Origin: an uncultured Acinetobacter sp.
Lineage (GTDB): Bacteria > Pseudomonadota > Gammaproteobacteria > Pseudomonadales > Moraxellaceae
Assembly: GCF_947493735.1 (NCBI RefSeq)
Contig: NZ_CANLSL010000020.1
Location: 1 to 52,533 of the forward strand
Length of the DNA: 52,533 nt
Direction: 5' to 3'
Part shown: piece after piece, positions 28,384 to 37,877 of the stretch
Position numbering within the stretch: position 1 is the first letter of the stretch
Layout: every line of letters begins with the position of its first letter
Translations under genes and position numbers: made by a program
The notes under the pieces: generated by a model
What the model was told of the DNA's origin: nothing
Seen by the model: the letters and a program-made list of their open reading frames with translations, nothing else
Database searches by the model: none

Positions 28384-29252
28384 TTCGCCCGAATCACTCG
28401 AAAAATAATATAAATCACCAATAGCACCACATATGCAGGCCATATATAAAATAGCCACAGAATGAGTGCTTTAAACATTTCAAATCCATCTTGTAAGGCA
28501 TACCAAATCCGATGATGGAAAGCATCTTGATGCTCTGCCACCACCTCATCGAGATTCATATCTTGACGTTGACGTAGTTCAGGCATTTGGAAATAATTCA
28601 GATGAATCGTGCTGTATTGTAAGCGGTCTTTTGCCTCCGATTCAGTCAGTTGTTGTAATTGTCGATCAGTCTGTTCCGATACGTTATTAGTACGATCTGC
28701 TGTATTTAGACGTTGTTCTAAAAGCTTTAATTGATAGCGTTTTGCCTCATATGACTGCGCATCAAAATATTTCATCATCGCAGGTAAGGAATTTAAAAAT
28801 TTTGCGACTTCGGCATTTGGTACACGCACTGTAATACTTGTGGTTGGGACAATCTTCTCAAAAATCGTCACTGTACCATCGTTATGGTTTTTACGACGAT
28901 AATCATTCACTTCATAGCGTAGCTTTCTCGCTTCAATATAGCCCTTGTGGCTTGCGAGTTGTTGTTCAATTTTCGCTGTAGTGCTTTGAATATTATCTAC
29001 TTCAAAACGCACCGTCGCTGACTTCACCAATTGACGTGATTGTTCGAGCTGTTGTTGTGTATCGGAAACCAGTTGCTCAGGATTCTCTATATTTTCTCGG
29101 CTCATGTCCGTAGCGGATACCGCCGAAGCTGCTGACTCTGAAACCGCATCACCACTCGCATATTCACTGGGCTTACTACATGCTGAAAGGATCAGTACTG
29201 TGCTTAATGTAGCGACGGTCAACGCATTGCTGGTTTTAAATGTATTCATCAT
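28362..29252 (-). CDS. DUF4349 lipoprotein
   Basis: 296 residues. The signal peptide ends in lipobox LSAC with Cys25 as the lipidated residue. A Ser/Ala-rich linker and then the DUF4349 domain (about 75-235, FEVDNIQSTTAKIEQ...) follow, with a coiled-coil pair in the middle. A membrane segment (about 255-285) and basic tail end the protein. The same layout is typical of the family. It is probably anchored at both ends; the function is unknown. ATG at 29252 or 29249 are both possible after AGAGAAAA. Confidence 0.88.
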   Translation of the reverse strand: MMNTFKTSNALTVATLSTVLILSACSKPSEYASGDAVSESAASAVSATDMSRENIENPEQLVSDTQQQLEQSRQLVKSATVRFEVDNIQSTTAKIEQQLASHKGYIEARKLRYEVNDYRRKNHNDGTVTIFEKIVPTTSITVRVPNAEVAKFLNSLPAMMKYFDAQSYEAKRYQLKLLEQRLNTADRTNNVSEQTDRQLQQLTESEAKDRLQYSTIHLNYFQMPELRQRQDMNLDEVVAEHQDAFHHRIWYALQDGFEMFKALILWLFYIWPAYVVLLVIYIIFRVIRAKKQKANI

Positions 29253-29322
29253 TTTTCTCTTTTATAAATTTGGGCTTTTATATGCCTTTTGGGGAAATGC
29301 TACGATTTTAAAAAGTAATCCA

Positions 29323-29952
29323 TCATACAGAAATAGCTAATGCTTTTTGCACCGCATCACGTGCGTGGATGCGCTCAAAATAAGTTTTCACATTTGGAAA
29401 CTCATTGAGATCAATATTTTGCCATTCATGCGTCAACATCCACGGAAAGATCGCCATATCTGCAATCGAATACTCGCCTTGACCTTGTCCTGCCACGTAT
29501 GCACGATCTTGCAAATGGGTATTTAACACGCCATACAAGCGTTTAGTTTCTGCTTGATAACGCTTGGTTGGGTATTCTAGTCGTTCAGGTGCAAACTTGG
29601 AAAAATGATGATTCTGTCCAAGCATCGGACCAAAGCCACCCATTTGCCACATCAACCATTGTTCAACCTGTATCCGTTCACGTTCATTTTGCGGATAAAA
29701 CTGCCCTGTTTTCCGCCCTAAATATTGTAAGATCGCACCAGACTCAAAGATAGAAATCGGCTGACCGTCAAAGGTATCATGATCAACAATCGCTGGAATT
29801 TTATTATTTGGGGAAATTTTTAAATATTCAGGATCAAATTGATCATTTGCAAGGATGTTGATTGGATGAACAGTATAAGCCAGTTTCATTTCTTCTAAAG
29901 CTATGGAAATTTTATGGCCATTTGGCGTACCCCAATAATATAAGTCGATCAC
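29323..29952 (-). CDS. Glutathione S-transferase, Nu-class (YfcG/YghU-like)
   Basis: 209 residues. The N-terminal thioredoxin-fold domain begins MIDLYYWGTPNGHKISIALEE, with the Thr-x-Asn-Gly element of Nu-class enzymes, which reduce disulfides with bound glutathione. NNKIPAIVD (cis-Pro) and FESGAILQYL (Glu-Ser binding the gamma-glutamyl group) complete the G-site. The C-terminal helical domain includes SIADMAIFPW, the N-capping/hydrophobic staple motif. It is transcribed alone, divergent from yebC. Confidence 0.93.
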   Translation of the reverse strand: MIDLYYWGTPNGHKISIALEEMKLAYTVHPINILANDQFDPEYLKISPNNKIPAIVDHDTFDGQPISIFESGAILQYLGRKTGQFYPQNERERIQVEQWLMWQMGGFGPMLGQNHHFSKFAPERLEYPTKRYQAETKRLYGVLNTHLQDRAYVAGQGQGEYSIADMAIFPWMLTHEWQNIDLNEFPNVKTYFERIHARDAVQKALAISV

Positions 29953-30182
29953 AAGATTGCTCCATCTAAGTTTTATCCAATTGTTCTCTGCGATTTATAG
30001 CATGCAGTGTTGTGCCATACAATTTTCACTACAAAACTTCTATACAACTTTTTTTGATGAGCACAGTTGCAGTTATACCGATAAAAACCGCACCGTGCTA
30101 TTTTCAAAAAATCCTGCGCTATGCTAAGATTTCGCCACATTTTTTTATTCAGTAATTGATTTAACGTCGGAGTACTTTTCAC

Positions 30183-30929
30183 ATGGCGGGTCATTCAAAA
30201 TGGGCAAATATCAAGCATCGTAAAGCAAAACAAGATGCAAGCCGTGGTAAGGTATTTACCAAATATATTCGTGAGATTGTCACTGCTGCAAAGCTTGGCG
30301 GAGGTGACGCTGCAAGCAACCCTCGTCTGCGTGCTGTGGTGGAAAAAGCCCTCTCTGTCAATATGACACGTGATGTCATTAACCGTGCTATTCAACGTGG
30401 TGCAGGTGGCGAAGACAATGACGACTTAAAAGAAGTGACCTACGAAGGTTATGGCGTAGGTGGCGTTGCGGTGATCGTCGAAACCATGACGGATAACCTG
30501 AATCGCACTGTACCTGATGTACGCCACTGTTTCTCCAAAACAGACGGTAATTTAGGGACGAATGGCTCTGTATCTTTCTTATTTACCAAGCGTGGTGAGA
30601 TCAGCTTTGAAGATGTATCGCTTGAAGATCAAATCATGGATGTGGCTTTAGAGGCAGGCGCAGAAGACATCGAAGTGTCTGAAGATGGCATCCTCGTCAT
30701 CACGACACCTGAAACATTTGGTACAGTACAAGATGCTTTGACAGAAGCAGGCTTAAAGTCTGACAACGCTGAAGTCGTGATGAATCCTTCGACTAAAGCT
30801 GAAATCACCGACATTGATCAAGCGAAAAAAATCATAAAAATGATTGATATGCTTGAAGATTTGGATGATGTACAGAACGTCTATACCAATGTTGAGTTTA
30901 GCGATGACGTGATGGCTGAGCTTGAATAA
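30183..30929 (+). CDS. yebC: YebC/PmpR family protein (transcriptional/translational regulator)
   Basis: 248 residues, with the highly conserved start [19 protein letters not shown] and three-domain TACO1/YebC architecture. The YebC family was annotated as DNA-binding regulators, and more recent work on the family points to a ribosome-associated role at proline-rich stalls; which applies here is not shown by sequence. ruvC is not adjacent as it is in some bacteria. A terminator follows. Confidence 0.95.
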   Translation: MAGHSKWANIKHRKAKQDASRGKVFTKYIREIVTAAKLGGGDAASNPRLRAVVEKALSVNMTRDVINRAIQRGAGGEDNDDLKEVTYEGYGVGGVAVIVETMTDNLNRTVPDVRHCFSKTDGNLGTNGSVSFLFTKRGEISFEDVSLEDQIMDVALEAGAEDIEVSEDGILVITTPETFGTVQDALTEAGLKSDNAEVVMNPSTKAEITDIDQAKKIIKMIDMLEDLDDVQNVYTNVEFSDDVMAELE

Positions 30930-30987
30930 TTTGTTCTATTGATTTTAAATATCTATTGATTTTAATATCATTGATTGAAATAAATGA

Positions 30988-31012
30988 AACGTCACACAGG
31001 TGGCGTTTTTTT
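30988..31012 (+). terminator. Terminator after yebC
   Basis: AACGTCAC (30988-30995) pairs with GTGGCGTT (31000-31007) via one G-U pair around loop ACAG, followed by a T run. Confidence 0.85.
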
Positions 31013-31115
31013 ATCGAGTGATTAAAGTAAATCTTTACACAGCTCTGTATGACTATTTTCTTAATATTGATAAAATAAATAAAGAACTATAAATTCACCC
31101 TGTGTAGACAATGTA

Positions 31116-31718
31116 ATGACAATATTTAAAAATTTTCCTCGGTACATTCTATTTTTGAGTCTGACGTGCTTGAGTTTGATTTTAAGCACTTTCAGCTATG
31201 CAATCTCTGCAAATCAATTGGTTAAAGATGCACGCAGTCAAATTGGTCAAACTTTAACTTATGATCCTGCTTATACACGTTTAAGCTATCCGATGGGCGA
31301 TGTGCCGATACAAAAAGGTGTCTGTACTGATGTGGTGATTCGAGCCTTACGCAAGCAAAATATTGATCTGCAAAAAGTCATTCATGAAGATATGAAGCGA
31401 AATTTTAAAGCCTATCCACAGCTTTGGGGCTTAAAAAATACTGATCGTAATATTGATCATCGCCGTGTTCCCAATATCGCCAAATATATGACGCGTCAAG
31501 GTTATAGTGTACAGAAGAGCCCTTTCAAAACCGCATTATTTAAAGCGGGTGATATCGTCACTTGGGATTTAGGTCGTGGTTTGGTACACATCGGTATCGT
31601 GTCAGATCGAAAATCTTCGACGCAAGTACCGCTGATCATTCATAATATTGGACGTGGTACACAGGAAGAAAATATTTTATTGCAGTATAAAATTACAGGT
31701 CATTATCGCATTTCATAA
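31116..31718 (+). CDS. DUF1287 domain-containing secreted protein
   Basis: 200 residues with a signal peptide (hydrophobic segment about 9-28 ending SYA). The DUF1287 domain covers the rest: DARSQIGQTLTYDPAY, KGVCTDVVIRALRK with an invariant Cys, HRRVPNIAKYMTRQG, and GDIVTWDLGRGLVHIGIVSD with the conserved His. This Cys-His layout is that of an NlpC/P60-like papain fold, so a periplasmic amidase or peptidase acting on cell-wall material is plausible. Start ATG is at 31116. It is single-gene. Confidence 0.9.
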   Translation: MTIFKNFPRYILFLSLTCLSLILSTFSYAISANQLVKDARSQIGQTLTYDPAYTRLSYPMGDVPIQKGVCTDVVIRALRKQNIDLQKVIHEDMKRNFKAYPQLWGLKNTDRNIDHRRVPNIAKYMTRQGYSVQKSPFKTALFKAGDIVTWDLGRGLVHIGIVSDRKSSTQVPLIIHNIGRGTQEENILLQYKITGHYRIS

Positions 31719-31824
31719 ATTGAGCCTCGGTAGAATTGAATGAAACATTAATTGAATTCAATTCACTGCATCTATGCTAAGATGAATATTATTAAGTATA
31801 AATTTTACCTGTTGAATTTTGATC

Positions 31825-32742
31825 ATGATAGAGATTCGTCATCTGCGCACACTTAGCGCTCTACGCTATCACGGTTCATTAGTAGCTGCGGCAAATGAAC
31901 TCAATCTCACACCATCTGCGATCTCACATCAGCTTAAAGAACTTGAGCACTGGTACGATGTAGAAATTGTAAATCGTCGAAGCCGTCCTGTTCAATTCTC
32001 TACGGTTGGTTTGCGACTGCTTCAACTTGCCGATGATATTTTACCACAAGTGCAACTCACTCAATCTGACATTACCCGTATCGTTCATGGGCAAACTGGA
32101 CGAATTATACTGTCTTCCGAATGTCATAGTTGTTTTGATTGGCTCATGCCACTGCTTAATCAATATCGACTGAACTATCCTGATGTGGATTTAGATTTTG
32201 CTTCAGCTTTTGAGGTGAATCCGCATGAGCTATTGCAAAATAGCGAGTTTGACCTACTTATCACCGCCGATCCAATCGCACTGAAAGGCATTGAATATTT
32301 TCCCATATTTGAATATGAATCTCGGCTAGTCTTAGCACATACACATCCGTTATCACTTAAAAATGACATCACGCTACAGGATTTGAGCGAAGAAACGCTG
32401 ATCACCTATCCAGTCGATAAACATCGTTTGGACATCATGGCGCATATCTTTATCCCTGCAAATGTTCAACCAAAGCAAATTCGCACCACCGAACTCACGC
32501 AAATGCTGATCCAATTGGTCGCCAGTGGTCGGGGTATATCTGCTCTACCTGATTGGGTGGTCAATGAATATGAGCAAAAAGGCTGGGTCGCCAGTCGGCG
32601 GTTTGCCTTTGTATCAGAAAATGGCTTGCGCCGTACTTTATATGCAGGCTATCGCAGTGAAGATAAAAATAAAGCATACTTCGCAGGATTTTTACAACAG
32701 TTAGAGAAGTTTTCGAAAAAACGAGAAAGTTATTATGATTAA
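31825..32742 (+). CDS. metR: LysR-family regulator MetR (methionine regulon)
   Basis: 305 residues. The start MIEIRHLRTLSALRYHGSL and the effector-domain segment SSECHSCFDWLMPLL match MetR, the homocysteine-responsive activator of met genes, more specifically than the general LysR family. Further agreement: LITYPVDKHRLDIMAHIF and GISALPDWVV. The HTH lies at about residues 18-37. The frame opens at TTG 31819, but ATG 31825 is the MetR start. No metE or metF lies next to it, which is unlike E. coli where metE and metR are divergent. Confidence 0.88.
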   Translation: MIEIRHLRTLSALRYHGSLVAAANELNLTPSAISHQLKELEHWYDVEIVNRRSRPVQFSTVGLRLLQLADDILPQVQLTQSDITRIVHGQTGRIILSSECHSCFDWLMPLLNQYRLNYPDVDLDFASAFEVNPHELLQNSEFDLLITADPIALKGIEYFPIFEYESRLVLAHTHPLSLKNDITLQDLSEETLITYPVDKHRLDIMAHIFIPANVQPKQIRTTELTQMLIQLVASGRGISALPDWVVNEYEQKGWVASRRFAFVSENGLRRTLYAGYRSEDKNKAYFAGFLQQLEKFSKKRESYYD

Positions 32743-32915
32743 CTACGCTTTAAGATTGCACTTTTTAACTGTGATATGACGTTGATGCTCTAAATAATAA
32801 TGGAGATCTACTTACAGCAATCTACTGATTCATCATCATTTTTCATACATGAGCAAGTAAAGCAAACGGCATAATGATTTAAATCAATGAAATTGAAAAA
32901 AATGAGGTATTGCAT

Positions 32916-33302
32916 ATGCAAAATTTAGTAAAAGCGCATTCACGCAAATGGGTCGTTGGCGCAAGTGTGCTATCTATCGTAACACTCGTTGGCTGTCAAA
33001 CCACTGAAACCACAACAATTGCAATGCAAAAAGAAAATAATCAATATCAAATCACAGGCATTGGTAAAGATAAACTCACTGCACAAAACAACGCCGTCAA
33101 AGCCGCACAAAAAACCTGTAGCCGTGGCACATCGCCAGTCGTAACCAACGAAGCTGTGCAATACAACGGTGTCGTCGATGAAAAAACAGGAAAAATGATC
33201 AATCAGGCAGGTACGATTGCAGGCGTATTTTTAGGTAAAGATGTCAACATCAGCCAAGATACCGACTATCAAGTGACGCTAGATTTTTATTGTAAGTCTT
33301 AA
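32916..33302 (+). CDS. Small lipoprotein of unknown function
   Basis: 128 residues. A basic N terminus, a hydrophobic stretch and the lipobox LVGC place the lipidated Cys at residue 27. The mature part is Thr/Gln-rich and has two further Cys, in KTCSRGTSP and at the C-terminal FYCKS, which may form a disulfide. It is unrecognised beyond this. The ATG at 32916 is preceded by GAGG at 8 nt, so the TTG at 32910 is rejected. A strong terminator lies 45 bp downstream. Confidence 0.8.
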   Translation: MQNLVKAHSRKWVVGASVLSIVTLVGCQTTETTTIAMQKENNQYQITGIGKDKLTAQNNAVKAAQKTCSRGTSPVVTNEAVQYNGVVDEKTGKMINQAGTIAGVFLGKDVNISQDTDYQVTLDFYCKS

Positions 33303-33346
33303 TTGACTTGATTCTCATGTTTGGGTTGGCTAAAGACTGTATAAAT

Positions 33347-33378
33347 AAAAAAGCGTATTGATTTCAATACGCTTTTTT
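33347..33378. terminator. Bidirectional terminator between the lipoprotein gene and rhlB
   Basis: AAAAAAGCGTATTG (33347-33360) and CAATACGCTTTTTT (33365-33378) form a perfect 14-bp hairpin with loop ATTT and runs of A/T on both sides, between convergent genes. Confidence 0.92.
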
Positions 33379-33393
33379 TAAAAGCGTCAAATA

Positions 33394-34545
33394 TTAACAA
33401 TACCCATCAAGCCGTGTCAGAGGCAACTTCTGCCCGATCGCTTTTTCAATATTTGGCAAGTTAAAGGCATCATCTTCGGATAAAAAGCTGATACTCACGC
33501 CTTGCTCGCCTGCACGACCTGTACGTCCAATGCGATGCACATAATCATCCGATTGCTCAGGCAAAGTAAAATTCACCACATGCGACACCCCATCGACATG
33601 AATACCTCGCCCTGCAACATCAGTCGCAATCATGATATTGATACTGCCTTTCTTAAAATTATCAAGCATCTTGGTGCGCTTATCTTGAGAAATCTCACCC
33701 GAGAGCATACCAACTTTATAGCCATCTTTTTTCAGACGATCGAATAAACGACGCACTTGATCACGACGATTGGCAAAGATCATGACTTTTTCGATCGGTT
33801 CATTTGCCAAAATGTCTTCTAATAATCGGTATTTGTCCGAATTCGACACCATATACACACGTTGCTCTACGTCGGCATTGGTTTTCTTTTCAGGTTCAAT
33901 CTCAACGGTGATCGGCTCAAATAACCAACGATGTGCTAGATTCAACACATCAATATTAAAGGTCGCTGAGAAAAATAAGGTTTGACGGCAATCTTTTGGC
34001 GCAGAATAACGCACAATGCGTTTCACCGCAGGGATAAAGCCCATATCGAGCATACGATCGGCTTCATCAATCACCAAAAATTCGATTTGATCGAGCCATA
34101 CTTCTTTTTGTTCAACAAAATCAATCAAACGACCTGGCGTTGCCACCATAATATCGACAAAATTTTGATCAAGACGCTTTTTCTGTACATCAAAATCGAC
34201 ACCGCCCAGCAAAGTCACAATGTGTAAATCAGTAAATTTGGTTAGCTCTTTGGCATCACTTTCGATCTGCAAAGCAAGCTCACGGGTCGGCGCAAGAATC
34301 AATGCACGAGGTTCACCACGAAAGCGATCTTGTTCAATCGGTTTATTTAGTAAGTCATTGATAATACTAATCAAAAATGCAGCGGTTTTGCCCGTACCAG
34401 TTTGCGCTCGACCAATCGCATCATGACCACCCAAAGTATATTGAAGCACCTTGTCCTGAATCGGCGTCATATGGGTATAGCCCAACGCATCAATCGCACG
34501 TTTGAGTTTTGGGTGTAGCTGTAACTGGTCAAATCCACGGGTCAT
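33394..34545 (-). CDS. rhlB: DEAD-box ATP-dependent RNA helicase RhlB
   Basis: 383 residues. All helicase motifs are present: Q motif THMTPIQ, motif I AQTGTGKT, PTRELALQ, TPGRL, motif II DEAD (VIDEADRMLDMGF), SAT, and C-terminal ATDVAGRGIH and HRIGRTGRAG. In E. coli RhlB unwinds RNA for the degradosome. This protein has only a short C-terminal tail, so the Arg-rich extension seen in E. coli is absent. The FDQLQLHPKLKRAI start resembles RhlB more than RhlE or DeaD. Confidence 0.9.
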   Translation of the reverse strand: MTRGFDQLQLHPKLKRAIDALGYTHMTPIQDKVLQYTLGGHDAIGRAQTGTGKTAAFLISIINDLLNKPIEQDRFRGEPRALILAPTRELALQIESDAKELTKFTDLHIVTLLGGVDFDVQKKRLDQNFVDIMVATPGRLIDFVEQKEVWLDQIEFLVIDEADRMLDMGFIPAVKRIVRYSAPKDCRQTLFFSATFNIDVLNLAHRWLFEPITVEIEPEKKTNADVEQRVYMVSNSDKYRLLEDILANEPIEKVMIFANRRDQVRRLFDRLKKDGYKVGMLSGEISQDKRTKMLDNFKKGSINIMIATDVAGRGIHVDGVSHVVNFTLPEQSDDYVHRIGRTGRAGEQGVSISFLSEDDAFNLPNIEKAIGQKLPLTRLDGYC

Positions 34546-34721
34546 AATTGAGTGCTTTTGCGACCAATAAAGGTCTTGTCCTTTGACTTAAATCGAAAAA
34601 ATTCAGAGTGCTTTATTGATAATGCCTAACAAACGGAAGTCACATTAATAAAGCTTCGGCATTATACGCTGAAATTTCGCATGATGGGTTTTATTTCAGC
34701 GTTAACTTTTTACACGCTAAA

Positions 34722-34750
34722 ATATTCCCCCCCATATTTAGAGGGAATTT
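34722..34750 (-). terminator. Weak inverted repeat downstream of dnaX
   Basis: ATATTCCC (34722-34729) and GGGAATTT (34743-34750) can form a stem about 13 bp after the dnaX stop, with only a short T-rich flank. It is a possible but weak terminator. Confidence 0.3.
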
Positions 34751-34762
34751 AAAGATAGTAGC

Positions 34763-36844
34763 CTAGGTTTTTAATTTTAAATCAATCAGTTCCGCTTGGA
34801 ATTGTGCTTGCAACTGTTTCACCACATTTTGTGAACAAATCAGTTGCTCTGCCACTTCATAAGCGTGTTGTTTACGCTGTTGTTGCAACTGAATCGGACT
34901 ATCTGAATCAAGCACTGTATCGCTCAGTTCAAGCTGTATATTTGGATTTAAAGCGGTTAAAGCATCTTTTAAATCAGGCAAGAAGTTTTGCAACATATTT
35001 AAATAGTTGGCTTCGATATGTAGCGTACTTTTGCGTGCGATCTCACCTTGCATCACACCACGTTGCGCCAATTCTTTGACTGCAGGTGACAACGAAGATT
35101 GACGAATCCAATAATCCCATTTCGCCACATCCCACTCACCTTCTAAAGTTTGTATTTGAGGCTGTAATAAGGTGCGTGGATCCTCAATATTCTGCATTTC
35201 AATTGGATTTGAAACAACAACTTCTTCCTGCTGTGAAATGGTCTGCTCAGAAATGAATTTTTGATTAACCGTTTCGTGAGTATCTATTTCTTCTTGAAAA
35301 TCATCGTTTTGAATTGGTTCTAATCGAGCTAATTCAGGTTGTAAGACTTCTGATTGAACTGGTTCAGGTTCTAATTTTTCTTGTTGAATTTCTTGAACAT
35401 GTATTAATTCTTGCGCTGTGTCGTTCTGTTGATTTGTTTCTTCAATATTTAATTTAGGTGAATTTTCAATTTGCGCTTCAATATTTATATCGGTTTCACT
35501 TTGCATCGCTTCAGTAGAAGATTCAACTTCCTGTGTCAGTGCTAATTCAACGTCATGAGTTTCTAATTGTTGGTTTTGTAATTCATGTTTCACTAATTTT
35601 TGGCTTTCTAATTCAACCTGCTCATTTAAGGATTCAACATGCCGTTCATGATGAGGCTCATCACTTAGATTGCGATTCTGTTCGGCAATTTGCGTGTCAG
35701 AAATAACATTCTGTGCTACCGTTGTATGCTCAATTGTCGGCTGAATTACTTCATTCACGGACAATGGACGAAATGCCAAAAGTCGCATGATGCACATTTC
35801 AAAGCCTTGCTCTGGTGTCAATGCAAGACTCAGATCAGCTCGACCTTGTACTGCGATTTGATAATACAATTGCAAATCTTGCGCTTGGATTTGCTTTGCA
35901 AGTTTCATTTTATAGTCGGCATTTTGTACAGTCTGTGTATGATTCACATCCCCCAAAATCTGCATGACCGCCAATTCATGCAAAATTGAAATCAGTTGTT
36001 CCAAAACATGCTGTACATCAATCGCTTGCTGACGCATATGTTGAACCAACTGCGCCACAACACCTTTTTTATTTTGATGTATCGCATCCAATAGATCAAA
36101 GACTAAAGTTTGATCAATCAGACCCAACATGTCGATTACATCTTGCGTTGCCACCTGACCCTGACCATAGGCAATCGCTTGATCGGTCAAAGAAAGTGCA
36201 TCACGAAGCGAGCCTTGTGCAGACTCGGCGAGTTGCCACAACGCATCAGATTCATGTTCAATCTGTTCAGTATTTAAAATTTGATCAAGATGGTGAAAAA
36301 TTTCATCTTTGGCGAGTGGTCGCAAGGTAAATTGCAAACAGCGTGAAATCACCGTAATTGGTAACTTCTGCGGATCGGTGGTCGCAAATAAAAATTTAAC
36401 GTGTTCAGGCGGTTCTTCTAAGGTTTTCAGCAAGGCATTAAAGCTATGCGTGGAGAGCATATGTACTTCGTCAATCAGATAAACTTTATATCGACCTTGC
36501 GTCGGTGCATACGGTACATTTTCAAGCAATTCACGGGTATCTTCGACACGTGTCCGTGACGCTGCATCAATCTCGATCAGATCAATAAAACGTCCTGCAT
36601 TGACTGATTTACAGACATTACACTGCTCACAAGGCGTTGCAGTCACACCAGTTTCACAGTTTAGACATTTTGCCAAAATCCGCGCAATGGTCGTTTTACC
36701 TACGCCACGAGTCCCAGTAAACAAATACGCATGATGCAAACGACCTCGTGACAAAGCACTACTTAATGCTCTAGAAACGTGGCTTTGTCCAACCAATTGA
36801 CTAAAATTTTGTGGACGAAATTTGCGTGCAAGTACCTGATACAT
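34763..36844 (-). CDS. dnaX: DNA polymerase III subunits gamma/tau
   Basis: 693 residues, the clamp-loader ATPase. The Walker A GTRGVGKT is at residues 44-51. The zinc site is Cys63/Cys72/Cys75/Cys78. Walker B LIDEVHMLS and sensor 1 LFATTDPQKLP are intact. Residues about 385-560 are an unusually acidic Gln/Glu/His-rich linker of low complexity. The C-terminal 120 residues are the alpha-binding tau domain. I saw no A AAA AAG slippery site in frame at the linker, so a short gamma form by E. coli-type frameshifting is not supported. recR is not in the 140 bp upstream; the gene order differs from E. coli. Confidence 0.97.
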   Translation of the reverse strand: MYQVLARKFRPQNFSQLVGQSHVSRALSSALSRGRLHHAYLFTGTRGVGKTTIARILAKCLNCETGVTATPCEQCNVCKSVNAGRFIDLIEIDAASRTRVEDTRELLENVPYAPTQGRYKVYLIDEVHMLSTHSFNALLKTLEEPPEHVKFLFATTDPQKLPITVISRCLQFTLRPLAKDEIFHHLDQILNTEQIEHESDALWQLAESAQGSLRDALSLTDQAIAYGQGQVATQDVIDMLGLIDQTLVFDLLDAIHQNKKGVVAQLVQHMRQQAIDVQHVLEQLISILHELAVMQILGDVNHTQTVQNADYKMKLAKQIQAQDLQLYYQIAVQGRADLSLALTPEQGFEMCIMRLLAFRPLSVNEVIQPTIEHTTVAQNVISDTQIAEQNRNLSDEPHHERHVESLNEQVELESQKLVKHELQNQQLETHDVELALTQEVESSTEAMQSETDINIEAQIENSPKLNIEETNQQNDTAQELIHVQEIQQEKLEPEPVQSEVLQPELARLEPIQNDDFQEEIDTHETVNQKFISEQTISQQEEVVVSNPIEMQNIEDPRTLLQPQIQTLEGEWDVAKWDYWIRQSSLSPAVKELAQRGVMQGEIARKSTLHIEANYLNMLQNFLPDLKDALTALNPNIQLELSDTVLDSDSPIQLQQQRKQHAYEVAEQLICSQNVVKQLQAQFQAELIDLKLKT

Positions 36845-36983
36845 GGGTGATCCTTAATTAAGCCTGCTTAGCATACCTTGTTTTTCATTCGCTTTCATTA
36901 ACAATGATTTTACTGAAATCAAAATCCAAAATGTAATGACATACTCATATCATTAAAATTACTTTGGGATGACTTTAATGAAG

Positions 36984-37742
36984 CTAGATTGGATTTGGCA
37001 ATTCCACATAATGATGCGTCAATTGAAATTGCTTAACTAAAGCTTCTGCAAGTCGTTGTACACCATAACGCTCCGTCGCATGGTGACCCGCAGCGAAATA
37101 ATCCACACCATATTCCAAAGCTTCATGATAAGTACGCTCACTCACCTCGCCTGAGATATAGGCTTCACAGTCTAAAGCGGCTGCTTTATAAAGAAAATCT
37201 TGCGCACCACCTGTACAAAAGCCAACTTTTTGAATGGTCGATTTGCCTGATGCAATATGAATCGGCTGTTGCCCTAACACATTACTAATTCGTTTAAAAA
37301 ATTGATCAGGAGTTAATGCACTATCTAGTTCGCCAACATTCCCGATTGGAAAACGCTCTGAACTATCCAAAGCGCCTGTGATGTGAATACCTAATAATTC
37401 TGCCAAAGCCGTATTATTACCTAGCGTTGGATGTGCATCGAGTGGTAAGTGATAGGCGATCAACGATATGTCCGCTTGCATCAATTGTTTGATACGCTTG
37501 CCTTTAATTCCTGTTAATGGGCTAGGTTCGCCTTTCCAAAAATAACCATGATGCACCAATAGCGCATCAGCTTTTAGATCAAGTGCTGCTTCGATCGCAG
37601 CGTATGAAGCCGTCACACTACTGACCAAAGTTTGCACTTCAGCTTTGCCCTCGATTTGTAAACCGTTTGGGCAATAGTCTTTAAACTGCGAAACCTGTAA
37701 AGTCTGTTCGCACCACGCCAATATTTCTAAAAGTGTTGCCAT
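36984..37742 (-). CDS. Nif3-like dinuclear metal-centre protein
   Basis: 252 residues of the Nif3/YbgI family, a hexameric ring protein with a two-metal site. Metal ligands are visible as HHGYFWKG (about residues 65-72) and HHATERYG near the C terminus, with intervening Asp/Glu. The molecular function is not settled for the family; a GTP cyclohydrolase-like fold and roles in cofactor or DNA-damage metabolism have been proposed. Start 37742 (MATLLEILAW) is chosen from family agreement; ATG 37763 has a somewhat better upstream AGCAGG and is possible. It is divergent from pyrC. Confidence 0.9.
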   Translation of the reverse strand: MATLLEILAWCEQTLQVSQFKDYCPNGLQIEGKAEVQTLVSSVTASYAAIEAALDLKADALLVHHGYFWKGEPSPLTGIKGKRIKQLMQADISLIAYHLPLDAHPTLGNNTALAELLGIHITGALDSSERFPIGNVGELDSALTPDQFFKRISNVLGQQPIHIASGKSTIQKVGFCTGGAQDFLYKAAALDCEAYISGEVSERTYHEALEYGVDYFAAGHHATERYGVQRLAEALVKQFQLTHHYVELPNPI

Positions 37743-37877
37743 TTTTTCAATCAAAATATTCATAAAACCTGCTTTCAGTCTAACAAGAATTATCCGAAAT
37801 GACTGCAAACTTTTCGAACAATACACTTAGGATTTTTAAGGATTTTGCTTTATCATGTGTGCAATCTCATTTGTGGT

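Noticed and set aside
34763..36844. Programmed frameshift making a gamma form of DnaX
   Set aside because: The A-rich tract near 36063 reads AAT AAA AAA GGT, which is not the xxA AAA AAG slippery frame, and no such heptamer occurs in the linker.
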